A stretch of 64,000 bases of DNA from a bacterium (GCA_026129405.1 JAHCID010000001.1:1147237-1211236), one strand, 5' to 3'; numbered from the stretch's first letter, positions 22,773 through 31,875 are shown. Translations and numbers: made by a program. Notes: a model not told the origin generated them from the letters alone.

Positions 22773-22958
22773 ATGGAGACCGCAGCAGCCGTAGCCCATC
22801 GCCTGTACGTCGACGGTGAGGCGATCGAATACTGGGAGAACCCGGACCTGCCGTTTCGCTGTACGCCCGAGGAGCTGACGGCCTATGCCGCGGCAGGAAG
22901 CTGGGACCTGCTGTTCAACGCCCTGACGCTGATGGGCGCGCCGGTTCGCAGCGAGTAG
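22773..22958 (+). CDS. Small acidic protein, second gene of sigma-54 operon
   Basis: A 61-aa acidic protein (METAAAVAHRLYVDGEAIEY, then WENPDLPFRCTPEEL and SWDLLFNALTLMG). No signal peptide, no repeat and no metal site; aromatic residues are frequent. TAGGAGG lies just upstream of the ATG, a strong ribosome-binding site. It begins 11 nt after the first small gene and must share its message. I do not recognise the family. The two small proteins could be partners, one basic-helical and one acidic, but that is inference. Confidence 0.6.
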   Translation: METAAAVAHRLYVDGEAIEYWENPDLPFRCTPEELTAYAAAGSWDLLFNALTLMGAPVRSE

Positions 22959-22963
22959 CTTCT

Positions 22964-24145
22964 TCAATCGTCCGTGACCGCGTTGGCACGGGCGATCGCT
23001 CCCAGCCAGTGGGCGCTCGACTTCGGCGTCCGCAGCTGGGTCGTCCGATCCACGGCGACGATCCCGAACGTCGGGCGGTAGCCGAAGACCCACTCGAAGT
23101 TGTCGAGCAGACTCCAGTAGACGTAGCCCTGGACGGCGATGCCGTCCGCGAGGCACGCCAGCACGCCGCGCAGGGCGCGGCGCACGTAGCAGACGCGGGC
23201 CGCGTCGTCGTCGGTGCCGATGCCGTTCTCGGTGACGAGCAGCGGCGTGCCCTCGCCGACCAGCCAGGCGCGCCGGATCGTCGCCTCGAGCGCCTCCGGC
23301 CAGAACTCGTAGCCCATCTGCGTGACGGGTACGCCCGGCTCGGGCCCGAGCATCCCGTCCGGCCCGAAGCGGATGCGCGTGTAGGTCTGCACGCCGATGA
23401 AGTCGTCGCCGCGCGCGGCTTCGAGGTAGACGTCCTCCATCACCGCGCGCTCGGCGTCGCGGGCGGTCTCGCCGCCGGGGATGGCCTGGTGGTCCTGCAT
23501 CGCCAGCGTGAGGCCCGTCGGAAGCGCCGGGCGTGCGGCCTTGATCGCGGCGCGACCGGCACGGTGCGCGGCGACGAAGACCTCGTTGGCGCGCAGGCGC
23601 AGCGCGCGGTCGCGCTGGCCGGGCGGGAACACGCCCCACTGGAAGCCGAAGGTGGCGACGATGTTGGGCTCGTTCAGCGTGCAGGCACGGTCGACGAGGT
23701 CGCCGGTGTGGCGCATGACGCGATCGCAGAAGTCGGCGAAGCGCTGGGCGGTGTCGATCTCGATCCAGCCGCCGCGCGCCGCGAGCCAGCGCGGCGTCGT
23801 GAAGTGGTGGAAGGTGACGATCGGCCGCAGCCCGTGCTCGAGGCAGCTCGCGCACATGCGCCGGTAGTGGTCGAGCGCGGCGACGGAGAACTCGCCCGGC
23901 TCGGGCTCGATGCGGCTCCACTCGACGGAGAAGCGATAGGCCCCGAAGCCGAGCGCGGCGGCGAGGCGGACGTCGTCGGGGTAGCGGTGGAAGTGGTCGC
24001 AGGCGTCGCCGCTCGGCTCGCTGCAGGGGGAGCCGGGCGTGTGCTCCCACTGCCACCAGTCGTTGTTCCAGTTGCCGCCTTCCACCTGGTGCGCGGCGGT
24101 GGCGGTGCCCCAGACGAAGCCCTCGGGAAAGCGCGCGGTGGTCAT
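22964..24145 (-). CDS. GH1 family beta-glycosidase
   Basis: A 393-aa GH1 enzyme, somewhat shorter than the usual 440-460. FPEGFVWGTATAAHQVEGGN opens the barrel, followed by FGAYRFSVEWSRIEPEPGEF, IVTFHHFTTPRWLAARGGW, the acid/base motif ACTLNEPNIVA and the nucleophile motif PLLVTENGIGTDDD, and YVYWSLLDNFEWVFGYRPTF near the end. It retains beta-linked sugars from glucosides or related substrates. No signal peptide, so cytoplasmic. Its ATG overlaps the TGA of the upstream quinone-oxidoreductase gene (ATGA), so both are translated together. The link between the two activities is not obvious; release of a sugar from a quinone- or phenol-glucoside would be one way to join them. Confidence 0.88.
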   Translation of the reverse strand: MTTARFPEGFVWGTATAAHQVEGGNWNNDWWQWEHTPGSPCSEPSGDACDHFHRYPDDVRLAAALGFGAYRFSVEWSRIEPEPGEFSVAALDHYRRMCASCLEHGLRPIVTFHHFTTPRWLAARGGWIEIDTAQRFADFCDRVMRHTGDLVDRACTLNEPNIVATFGFQWGVFPPGQRDRALRLRANEVFVAAHRAGRAAIKAARPALPTGLTLAMQDHQAIPGGETARDAERAVMEDVYLEAARGDDFIGVQTYTRIRFGPDGMLGPEPGVPVTQMGYEFWPEALEATIRRAWLVGEGTPLLVTENGIGTDDDAARVCYVRRALRGVLACLADGIAVQGYVYWSLLDNFEWVFGYRPTFGIVAVDRTTQLRTPKSSAHWLGAIARANAVTDD

Positions 24146-25116
24146 GGCGTCACGATCACCTTGCCGAAGCTCTGGCGCGAACCCAGCGCCTCGAGCGCCG
24201 CGGGCAGATGCTCGAGCCCGAACGTCTTCCAGATCACCGGCTCCACCCGGCCCTCGCGGTAGAGGCGGAAGAGGGCGTCGAAGGTCTCGGGGATGCGCTG
24301 CGGCTCGTACATCTGGTGCGCGCCCCAGTGGAGGCCGATCAGCGCGATGTTCTTCAACAGGACGCGGTTCAGCTTCACCGCCGGGATGTGCCCGCTGGCG
24401 AAGCCGATGACGAGGAGGCGGCCGTTCCAGGCGATGCAGCGCAGCGACTGGTCGGTGACCTCGCCGCCGACGGGATCGTAGATGACGTCGGCGCCGTTGC
24501 CGCCGGTCGCTTCCTTCACCTGCAGGGCCCAGTCGTCGGCGCGATAGTCGATGGCGACGTCGGCGCCGACCCGGCGTACGACCTCCAGCTTCTCCGGCCC
24601 GCCCGCGGTGCCGATCACCCGGGCGCCGAGCGCCTTGCCGATCTGCACCGCGGCGATGCCGACGCCGCCGGCGGCGGCGTGCACGAGCAGCGTCTCGCCC
24701 GGCTTCAGCGTGGTGCGCAAGACGAGCGCCGCGTACGACGTCGGGTAGACGATCGGGAACGCCGCCCCCGCCGCGTACGACATGCCGCCGGGCATCGCGT
24801 ACGCGGCGACCGCGGGGATCACCGCCTCGTCCGCGAAGCCCCCGAGCCCGGCCGACGCGAGCACGCGATCGCCGACCCGGAACCCCTCGACGCCGGGCCC
24901 GACCTCGATGACCTCGCCCGCCAGCTCCGCGCCGGGTACGAACGGGAACGGCGGCTTCATCTGGTACTGGCCGCGCACCATGAGGATGTCGAAGAAGTTG
25001 CAGCCCGCGGCCTTCACGGCGACGCGCAGCTGCCCACTGCCGCAGGGCTTCGACGGCAGCTCGGAGACGCGGAGCGCGGACGGCTCCATCCACTGATCGA
25101 CGACGACGGCTCGCAT
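24142..25116 (-). CDS. NADPH:quinone oxidoreductase-like MDR enzyme
   Basis: A 324-aa zinc-free medium-chain dehydrogenase/reductase. The N-domain has AAGCNFFDILMVRGQYQMKP and PFVPGAELAGEVIEVGPGV, the cofactor domain has LLVHAAAGGVGIAAVQIGKA (AAxGGVG loop) and RVIGTAGGPEKLEVVRRVGA. The zinc ligands of alcohol dehydrogenases are absent. Such enzymes reduce quinones, enones or enoyl compounds with NADPH. It overlaps the downstream GH1 gene by 4 nt. Confidence 0.88.
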   Translation of the reverse strand: MRAVVVDQWMEPSALRVSELPSKPCGSGQLRVAVKAAGCNFFDILMVRGQYQMKPPFPFVPGAELAGEVIEVGPGVEGFRVGDRVLASAGLGGFADEAVIPAVAAYAMPGGMSYAAGAAFPIVYPTSYAALVLRTTLKPGETLLVHAAAGGVGIAAVQIGKALGARVIGTAGGPEKLEVVRRVGADVAIDYRADDWALQVKEATGGNGADVIYDPVGGEVTDQSLRCIAWNGRLLVIGFASGHIPAVKLNRVLLKNIALIGLHWGAHQMYEPQRIPETFDALFRLYREGRVEPVIWKTFGLEHLPAALEALGSRQSFGKVIVTP

Positions 25117-25224
25117 GGGAACTCCTCGCGGCGACCGCCGGCATGGAGGTCGCGGACCGGCACAGGTAGCCCGATCCCGCGGGAGCGGACAAGGGTGGTC
25201 GGTGCGGCGTCGCGGACCGCGGCG

Positions 25225-25259
25225 GGCCGGCGTTCGCCGCAGAAGAGCGAACGCCGGCC
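25225..25259 (-). terminator. Strong hairpin after the penicillin acylase family gene
   Basis: A 13-bp perfect stem (GGCCGGCGTTCGC at 25225-25237 with GCGAACGCCGGCC at 25247-25259) and a 9-nt loop, 7 nt beyond the stop codon of the acylase gene. No T-run follows. It also sits in the leader of the oxidoreductase gene, about 110 nt upstream of its start. Confidence 0.6.
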
Positions 25260-25266
25260 GTGCCGG

Positions 25267-27663
25267 TCACTTCGGCTCGAAGTCCAGGACCTGCTGGAAC
25301 GTCGGCCGGTTCGTGGTCGGGAAGGTGTTGGGCAGGAGGCCCGGGCTGAAGCCCGTGCGCTGCGCGTTGCGGCGCCAGAGCGACGGCTCGGGCTGGCCGA
25401 GCTGTGTCGCCGTGGCGTTCGCGGCGTTGTGGATAGCCTGCCAGATGGCGTTGCGGCAGGTGTCGAGATCACCGCCGCCGCAGTAGGACAGGTGGAAGGG
25501 CCCGATCACGAGCTCCTTCATCAGCTTGCGCAGATCCTTGTCGACGTAGGACGCGCCCTCGAGGCCGTCGAGGTTGCGGACGTTGTCGAGGTTCGGGATC
25601 AGCGGCCCGAAGACCGGCGACATCACCGCGTCGGCGATCGGACGCCAGATCGCGTCCATGATGACGGGGCCGGCCTCGTCCCAGAGGAGGTCGCCGTCGA
25701 CGTCCATGCGGGGGGCGTCACGCGCGATCCAGTCGTCCATGAGATCCAGGATCTCCTGGTCGCGCGGCGTCGGCGCGGGGCCCGTGCGCAGCACGCGGCT
25801 GACGACCGGCCATGCCGACGACTTCACGTCCTCGGTCGCGGCGCGGTTCATGATGCCGACGTTGTCCGTGATCGCGACGCGCTCCGGCCACTTGTCGAAG
25901 TTCTCCACCCGCTGCACCGAGCCGTAGGGCTCGTCGTCGCCGTGCATGAAGCCGGGGGCCGAGCGGTTGTTCCAGTTGAGGAGAAGCCCCTCGGGGCCCG
26001 ACGTCGCGTGCGGATGCCGCCCGCGGCTGAGGAACTTCTTGCCCCACTCGTACTGGCCGGTGCCGAGCGTCGGCAGCCGGCGATCGAGGCCTTTGGCGCG
26101 GATCGGCAGGTAGCCGGAGCTGAAGTACGCCGTCGCGCGCCGCGAGACATACGCCCAGTTGAACGTGAAGCCGAACTGGTTCGCGACCCGGTAGAAGCGC
26201 GACGGGGTGCGCGCCTTACCCTCGGTCATGTCCTTCAGGGCGGCGAGGTTCAGCACGTCGCGGCCGAAGGTCGAGCGCTTGCGCGAGAGCGCCACCGGCT
26301 TGCCCCCGACGGTGGCGGTCGCGAACACCGGCCCGTGCACCGTGAGGTTGTAGACGAGGTCGTTGGTGCCGAGGCGGCCGGCGTTGAAGGTCTCCATCGC
26401 CCGACACTCGCCGTTGAAGAGGTAGGACTTGGTGGCACGCGTCGGTGCGCCGCCGCCGGGCACGCAGAGCTCCTCGACGAAGACGTCGCGCACGTCGTGC
26501 CCCGCCGACGTGAGGCTCCACGCGTAGTTCGGCGTGCGCCCGATGAGGATGTACATCGCCAGGCCGGGGACGGCGGCGCCCTGCGCCTGGAAGCCGGGGC
26601 CGTGGAGATCGATCTGCTGCACGATCTCCGGGTAGTAGTAGCCGAGCTGCGGGCCCATCACCGCGAGCGTGTGCTTGTTCGCGGAGCGCGAGCGGGCGGT
26701 GACGAGGAAGTTCGACGCGCGCAGGCGCGCCGGCGCGGCGGCAGCCGTCGCGGCCGGTACGCGCGGGTTGACGCTCTGGATGGAGCCGGCGTCGAGCACC
26801 ACGGAGCCGCTCACCGGACCGCCCGTCAGCGGGCCGTACTTGAAGCGCTTCTTGATCGTGGTCGGCGCCTCGGGGTCGTCGGCCAGCATCACGTCTTCCC
26901 AGGCCTTGTGGCCGACCTCGTCGCCGAGCTGCTGCTGGAGCCGCGCGAGCAGATCGGCGTTGGCCGCCTCGCCGCCGCCGCCGGCGCCGAAGATCGAGCC
27001 GATGAACGCGGTCACCGCGATGACGTCGTTCACGGTCGCCGTCGGCTCGGAGATGCCGTTGGCGGCCCAGTAGGCGTTGATGCCGTCGGCGTACGCCTGT
27101 GCGTCGTCGAGGATCTCCTGGCCCTTCGCGCCGTACACGTCGAGCAGCAGCTTGCGCTGCGCGGTGACGAGCGCCTCGGCCTCCGGGCTCGGCGTGAACG
27201 TCTGCAGGCTCGTCACGAGGCCGAAGGCGTCGATGTTGGGGACGTCGGCGACGGCGACACGCGCCGGGCCGCGGCCGAGCTGGATCAGCAGCCCACGGTC
27301 GCGCGCGGTCGTCCAGCCGGCGCCGAAGGAGACGTCGTAGCGCGTCTCGCCGTAGACGTGCGGGATGCCCCAGGCGTCGTAGATCAGCGTCAGCCCGGGG
27401 CGGCCCGTGTTCTCGACGTGCGTCGCGCCGATCGGGGAGAAGTCCTCGGGCAGGAAGTACTGGTCGATGTCCGCCCTGGTGATGTTGTCACGCAGCGGCG
27501 TGAGGCCGGCGTACAGCGCCAGCTGGTCCGTGGAGTTCACGGTGAACGGCACGCCGCCGAAGTTGCCGGGCGGCAGGATGTAGCGCGCGATGTCCGCGGC
27601 GATCGCCGGCGAGGCGGCGAGCGCGGCGAGCACCGCCGCGACGGACCGAATCCAACTTTTCAC
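25267..27663 (-). CDS. Penicillin acylase family protein, secreted
   Basis: A 798-aa N-terminal nucleophile hydrolase precursor. GTG 27663 is preceded by an AAGAAGGGGG ribosome-binding site and gives a signal peptide (MKSWIRSVAAVLAALAASPAIA). The alpha-chain part has IYDAWGIPHVYGETRYDVSF, ARDRGLLIQLGRG and a helical spacer; the beta chain should begin at Ser317 in RASNFLVTARSRSANKHTLA, followed by VMGPQLGYYYPEIVQQIDLH. Later YAWSLTSAGHDVRDVFVEEL and LTVHGPVFATATVGGKPVAL match the substrate-pocket strands. Family members cleave acyl amides such as penicillins, N-acyl-homoserine lactones or lipid amides after autocatalytic cleavage before the Ser. Which amide is cut cannot be read. The C-terminal 250 residues are longer than in the minimal enzymes. 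Confidence 0.85.
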   Translation of the reverse strand: MKSWIRSVAAVLAALAASPAIAADIARYILPPGNFGGVPFTVNSTDQLALYAGLTPLRDNITRADIDQYFLPEDFSPIGATHVENTGRPGLTLIYDAWGIPHVYGETRYDVSFGAGWTTARDRGLLIQLGRGPARVAVADVPNIDAFGLVTSLQTFTPSPEAEALVTAQRKLLLDVYGAKGQEILDDAQAYADGINAYWAANGISEPTATVNDVIAVTAFIGSIFGAGGGGEAANADLLARLQQQLGDEVGHKAWEDVMLADDPEAPTTIKKRFKYGPLTGGPVSGSVVLDAGSIQSVNPRVPAATAAAAPARLRASNFLVTARSRSANKHTLAVMGPQLGYYYPEIVQQIDLHGPGFQAQGAAVPGLAMYILIGRTPNYAWSLTSAGHDVRDVFVEELCVPGGGAPTRATKSYLFNGECRAMETFNAGRLGTNDLVYNLTVHGPVFATATVGGKPVALSRKRSTFGRDVLNLAALKDMTEGKARTPSRFYRVANQFGFTFNWAYVSRRATAYFSSGYLPIRAKGLDRRLPTLGTGQYEWGKKFLSRGRHPHATSGPEGLLLNWNNRSAPGFMHGDDEPYGSVQRVENFDKWPERVAITDNVGIMNRAATEDVKSSAWPVVSRVLRTGPAPTPRDQEILDLMDDWIARDAPRMDVDGDLLWDEAGPVIMDAIWRPIADAVMSPVFGPLIPNLDNVRNLDGLEGASYVDKDLRKLMKELVIGPFHLSYCGGGDLDTCRNAIWQAIHNAANATATQLGQPEPSLWRRNAQRTGFSPGLLPNTFPTTNRPTFQQVLDFEPK

Positions 27664-27982
27664 GGGGTCCCCCTTCTTCGATCGCCCGCCGTCGGGGCGG
27701 GCACTCCACGTCGACGGTCGTAGCAACGGGTGTGCGGGAGCGTCCATAAGGAACTTCCCGATACGACCGCGCGGACGCCATGCCGCGCAGCGTCGGGCGA
27801 GGCCGTCTCGCTCACTCGCGCAGGACGTCCCAGCGCACGATGCGCACCGGCACCGCGAACCATCCGCTCGCCGTGGGCTCGGCGACGACGACGCGGGAGC
27901 GCGGCCGCGATCCAGAGCCACGGCATCGCCCGGCCGGCGGAGGCGATCACGACCGGCAGCATAGCGGGCGTCGCCGTGATGC
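27664..27982. other. Non-coding gap, no gene recognised
   Basis: These 319 bases lie between two minus-strand genes. The part near 27664-27760 must hold the promoter and leader of the acylase gene; no clear -35/-10 or sigma-54 site stands out. A 44-codon minus-strand frame (27812-27946) ends in SGWFAVPVRIVRWDVLRE, which looks protein-like but has no start codon context and no family I know. It may be the tail of a lost gene. Confidence 0.4.
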
Positions 27983-29008
27983 TCACGCGGCGCAGACGAA
28001 GTCGGTCCCCTCGCACCATCCCTGCGCGATGCAGAACGCGCGGATCTCGGCGCGCGCCGCCGGTCCCGCCACCGACGCCACCAGCGGCAGGCGCGGCAGC
28101 GTCGCCAGCGCCGGGGGAGCCACCACGGGGGCGCCGTGGATACGCTGGCCGAGGCGCCCCGGATGCAGCTCCACGATCGCGGCCGGCGTGCGGCCGTGCG
28201 CAGCCAGCGCGGCGCGCAGGGCGCGGCCCGTGCCGCCGTAGCCCCACAGGTGGTAGCGCGGGCTCGCGGCGAGGAAGCCGGTGGCGAGGAAGTGGGCGCG
28301 GCAGGCGGTGAGGGCCGCCGGGGTGTAGGCGGGGTGCGTGCGGGTGAGCCGCGCCGGGTGGTCGCGCCAGGCGAGCAGGCGGCGCGGCACGACGCCGAGG
28401 CGATGGCCCGCGGCGAGGAGACGCAGCACGAGGTCCCAGTCCTCCGGCCAGGCGCAGGCGCGCCAGCCGAACGCAGCGAGGACGGGGCGGCGGAGCATCC
28501 AGGTGGGATGCGCGAGCGGGCACTCGACGTAGGCCTCGGCCCGTACGGCGGCCGGGCCGTCGATACCGTTCAGCCAGGCCTCGTACGCGCGCAGGCCGTC
28601 GCTCATCGCCCGGCGCGGAAAGAAGCGCACCCAGGCGCCGACGCCGGCCAGGCCCGGGTCGGCGTCGAGCGCCGCCACCTGACGCGCGATGCGGTCGCGG
28701 CGCATGAGGTCGTCGGCGTCGAAGCGCGCGACGAGCTCCCCCCGGCACGCGGCGAGCCCGGTCGCGAGCGCGGCCACGAGGCCGCGGGCCGGGGTGCGCA
28801 GGACGACGACGCGCGCGTCGCCGGCGGCGCACGCGGCCGTCCCGTCGGTCGAGCCGTCGTCGACCACGACGCACTCCCAGTCCGTGCACGTCTGCCGGCG
28901 CAGGCTCGCGAGCGCGGCCGGAAGTGTGGCGGCGGCATCGCGCGCGGGGAGGAGGACGGACACGCGGGGCACGACGGCGGTTGTCCGGGGGCGGCCGGGG
29001 GCATGCAA
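27983..29008 (-). CDS. GT2 glycosyltransferase with C-terminal Rossmann-like extension
   Basis: A 341-aa protein. Residues 15-230 form a family 2 glycosyltransferase: VSVLLPARDAAATLPAALAS, WECVVVDDGSTDGTAAC (nucleotide pocket), ELVARFDADDLMRRDRIARQ (DAD metal site) and AHPTWMLRRPVLAAFGWRAC with CAWPEDWDLVLRLL as the acceptor-side motifs. Residues from about 260 read YHLWGYGGTGRALRAALAAH (GxGGxG) and AIVELHPGRLGQRIHGAPVV, which resembles a nucleotide-binding fold appended to the transferase. It should add sugars to a glycan or lipid carrier on the cytoplasmic side. The extension is unusual. A GTG inside the first 15 residues is an alternative start. Confidence 0.75.
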   Translation of the reverse strand: MHAPGRPRTTAVVPRVSVLLPARDAAATLPAALASLRRQTCTDWECVVVDDGSTDGTAACAAGDARVVVLRTPARGLVAALATGLAACRGELVARFDADDLMRRDRIARQVAALDADPGLAGVGAWVRFFPRRAMSDGLRAYEAWLNGIDGPAAVRAEAYVECPLAHPTWMLRRPVLAAFGWRACAWPEDWDLVLRLLAAGHRLGVVPRRLLAWRDHPARLTRTHPAYTPAALTACRAHFLATGFLAASPRYHLWGYGGTGRALRAALAAHGRTPAAIVELHPGRLGQRIHGAPVVAPPALATLPRLPLVASVAGPAARAEIRAFCIAQGWCEGTDFVCAA

Positions 29009-29058
29009 GGCGCACCGTGTGCGTCGGCTGGGCGTCCTCCGCTATAGTCCGCCGCGAC

Positions 29059-31839
29059 ATGGACCGGCTGGCAAGCTGGATCGTGGCGCATCCCCGGCGG
29101 GTGGTCGCCGCGGTCCTCGTGCTCACGGTTGTCCTCGGGTCGTTCGCGGCCCGCATCCGCATCGAAAGCTCGCTCGAGAGCGTGCTCCCCGCTGGCGATC
29201 CGCAGGTCGCCTTCTACGACCAGGTGCGGCAGCGCTTCGGCGGCGACGACGTCGGGGTGGTCGGCGTCGTCGCCGCCGACGTCTTCGCGCCGGCGACGCT
29301 CGAGAAGATCGGCCGCGTCACCACCGCCATCGGCAAGCTGCCGGGCGTCGAGTCGGTGCTGAGCATCACGAACGCGAAGGACATCGCCGCCGACGTCTTC
29401 ACGCCCCCGCCGCTGCTGCCGCGCCTGCCGCCGACGCCCGAGGACGTCGCCGCGCTCCAGGCGAAGCTCCTCGCCATGCCGCTGTATCGCGAGAACCTGA
29501 TCGCGCCGAACGCGAAGGGCGCCGCCATCAACGTGTTCTTCGCGCCCATGACCGACGCCCAGTACCTCGCCAACGGCCTCGACCACCGGATCGACGAGAT
29601 CCTCGCGGCGGAGCAGGGACCCGAGCGCTGGTACTTCACCGGCGCGGCCCACGTGAAGGCCGAGGCGGTGGCGCTCATGCGCGGCGATCTCCTGCGCTTC
29701 ACGCCCCTCGCGCTCGGCCTCATCGTCCTCGTCTTCTGGCTCTCGTTCCGCACCAAGCGCGGCGTCCTGCTGCCGCTCGCGGCCGTCTGCATGGCGCTCG
29801 TGTGGACGCTCGGGGTGATGGTCGCCACCGGGCACGCGATCTCGCTCGGCACCTTCGTGCTGCCGCCGCTGATCCTGGTGATCGGCAGCTCGTACGCCAT
29901 CCACGTGATGGCGCGGTACTACGAGCAGGCGGAGCGCGGCCGGCCGCGCAGCGAGGTGGTGCAGGAGGCGTTGCGCCAGGTCGCCATGCCGCTGTCGATC
30001 TCGGTCCTCACCACGACGATCGGCTTCGGCGCCCTCATGGTGAACCGCATCCCGGCGATCTGGGAGTTCGGCCTGTTTTCCGTCGTCGGCGCCGTCTTCC
30101 TGCTGATCGTGTGCCTGTTCTTCGTGCCGGCCGTGCTGGCGCTCGTGCCGACGGAGCGTGCCGCCGCGCGCGCCGCCGACGGCTCGCCCGCGCTGGTCGC
30201 CGTGCTGACGCGCGTCGCGCGCGTCGTCTCGTGCTCGCGGCGCGCGATCGCCGTCGGCGCGCTGGTCGTGACGGTCGTGGCGCTCGCCGGCATGCGTCGC
30301 ATCCAGGTCGACTCGGACTTCCTCAACTACTTCACGCCGAGCTCGAGCGTGCGGCAGGCCAACGAGGTCATCAACCACGACATCGTCGGCTCGAACCCCT
30401 TCTACATCGTGATCGAGGGCAACGGCTCCGGGTCCATGGCGCGCTGGCAGAGCCTGTGGCTCGTGAACGAGCTCCAGACGTACCTGCGGACGCTGCCGGG
30501 GATCAGCTCGTCCATCTCGCTCGTCGACTACCTGGAGCTGCTCGACGCAGGGCTCGCGTCGACCGCCGGCAACGACCTCGTCGTCGACGAGCACGGACAG
30601 ATCAAGCCGGCGGAGAAACCGAAGTCGTTCTGGGAAGACCCGGCGATGCTCGAGCCGGCGCTGAAGCTGGTGCGGCAGACGCCCGACACCTTCAAGAGCG
30701 TCGTCACGCCGGATTTCGCGAGCACCAGCATCCTCGTACGCACGAGCCTCTCGGGCTCGCGCGCCGTGGAGGCGACGCTCGCGAAGATCCGTGCCTTCGT
30801 CGCGCAACATTTTCCCGCCGAGTTCCAGGTCCACCTGACCGGCAGCCTCGTCCTCATGACCGGCACGACGTCGGCGATCGTACAGGGCCAGGTCGAGAGC
30901 CTCGCCATCGCGCTCGGCACGATCTTCGTCGTCATGTCGGTGATGTTCCTGTCGGTGCGCATCGGCGCGCTGGCGATCCTGCCGAACGTGTTGCCGATCG
31001 TCCTCTTCTTCGGCGTCATGGGCTGGCTCGGCATCCTGCTGAACCAGGGCACGAGCCTCATCGCCGCCATCACGCTCGGCATCGCGATCGACAACACCAT
31101 CCACTACATGGCGCGGCTCAACCGTGAGCTGCGCGGCGAGACCGACCAGGCGGCGGCGATCGCACGTACGCTCACGTCGGTGGGCGTGCCGATCGTGTCG
31201 ACGAGCGTCGCGCTGCTCCTCGGCTTCCTCACCTTCGCCTTCTCGAACTTCGTGCCCATCCAGAACTTCGGCGTGCTCTCGAGCGTGACGCTGGGCGCGG
31301 CGCTGGTCGCGAACCTGGTGCTGCTGCCGGCGCTGCTCGCCACGTTCAAGATCATCACGCTCTGGGACCTCGTCGGCGTGAAGCTCGGCGAGGACCCGGC
31401 CCGCACGATCCCGCTCTTCGGCGGGCTGCGGCCGTCGCAGGCGCGCGTCGTCGTGCTGATGGGCGACCTGCGCCGCTACCGGCCCGGCGAGCCGATCGTG
31501 CGGCGCGGCGAGGAGGGCGACGCGATGTTCGTGCTCCTGAACGGCCGCGCCGAGGTCTGGGCCGGCGATCCCGAGCGCCGGCGCGTCGCCGAGCTGGCCC
31601 GGGGCGACGTCTTCGGCGAGATGGGCCTCGTGCGGCACAACGAGCGCACGGCCGACGTCGTCGCCGACGGCGAGGTCGAGGTCCTGGCCGTCGACCAGCG
31701 ATTCCTCGAGCGCATCCAACGCCGCTACCCGCGCATCGCGTCCAAGGTGTTCCTGAACCTCACGCGTATCCTCAGCGACAAGCTGGAGCGCACGACCACG
31801 CAGTTCGTCGCCGCCGGCGCGGGGCGCCGGGCGGGCTGA
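29059..31839 (+). CDS. MMPL/RND-family transporter fused to a cyclic-nucleotide-binding domain
   Basis: A 926-aa membrane protein read from ATG 29059. It has the two-fold MMPL/HAE3-type RND layout: one helix, a periplasmic domain (ESSLESVLPAGDPQVAFYDQ onward), a helix bundle (PLALGLIVLVFWLSF, IGSSYAIHVMARYYEQAERG, LTTTIGFGALMVNRIPAIWE), then a second periplasmic domain and bundle (AITLGIAIDNTIHYMARLNR, VPIVSTSVALLLGFLTFAFS). Conserved Asp in GIAIDNTIH is probably part of the proton path. Residues 801 to about 915 form a Crp-like sensor: YRPGEPIVRRGEEGDAMFVL, GRAEVWAGDPERR, LARGDVFGEMGLVRHNERTA. Such transporters export lipids or hopanoid-like compounds; the soluble tail suggests gating by a ligand on the cytoplasmic side. 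Confidence 0.85.
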   Translation: MDRLASWIVAHPRRVVAAVLVLTVVLGSFAARIRIESSLESVLPAGDPQVAFYDQVRQRFGGDDVGVVGVVAADVFAPATLEKIGRVTTAIGKLPGVESVLSITNAKDIAADVFTPPPLLPRLPPTPEDVAALQAKLLAMPLYRENLIAPNAKGAAINVFFAPMTDAQYLANGLDHRIDEILAAEQGPERWYFTGAAHVKAEAVALMRGDLLRFTPLALGLIVLVFWLSFRTKRGVLLPLAAVCMALVWTLGVMVATGHAISLGTFVLPPLILVIGSSYAIHVMARYYEQAERGRPRSEVVQEALRQVAMPLSISVLTTTIGFGALMVNRIPAIWEFGLFSVVGAVFLLIVCLFFVPAVLALVPTERAAARAADGSPALVAVLTRVARVVSCSRRAIAVGALVVTVVALAGMRRIQVDSDFLNYFTPSSSVRQANEVINHDIVGSNPFYIVIEGNGSGSMARWQSLWLVNELQTYLRTLPGISSSISLVDYLELLDAGLASTAGNDLVVDEHGQIKPAEKPKSFWEDPAMLEPALKLVRQTPDTFKSVVTPDFASTSILVRTSLSGSRAVEATLAKIRAFVAQHFPAEFQVHLTGSLVLMTGTTSAIVQGQVESLAIALGTIFVVMSVMFLSVRIGALAILPNVLPIVLFFGVMGWLGILLNQGTSLIAAITLGIAIDNTIHYMARLNRELRGETDQAAAIARTLTSVGVPIVSTSVALLLGFLTFAFSNFVPIQNFGVLSSVTLGAALVANLVLLPALLATFKIITLWDLVGVKLGEDPARTIPLFGGLRPSQARVVVLMGDLRRYRPGEPIVRRGEEGDAMFVLLNGRAEVWAGDPERRRVAELARGDVFGEMGLVRHNERTADVVADGEVEVLAVDQRFLERIQRRYPRIASKVFLNLTRILSDKLERTTTQFVAAGAGRRAG

Positions 31840-31875
31840 GCCCGCTCCGGGCGCACCCACCGGCTGCGGCGCCTG

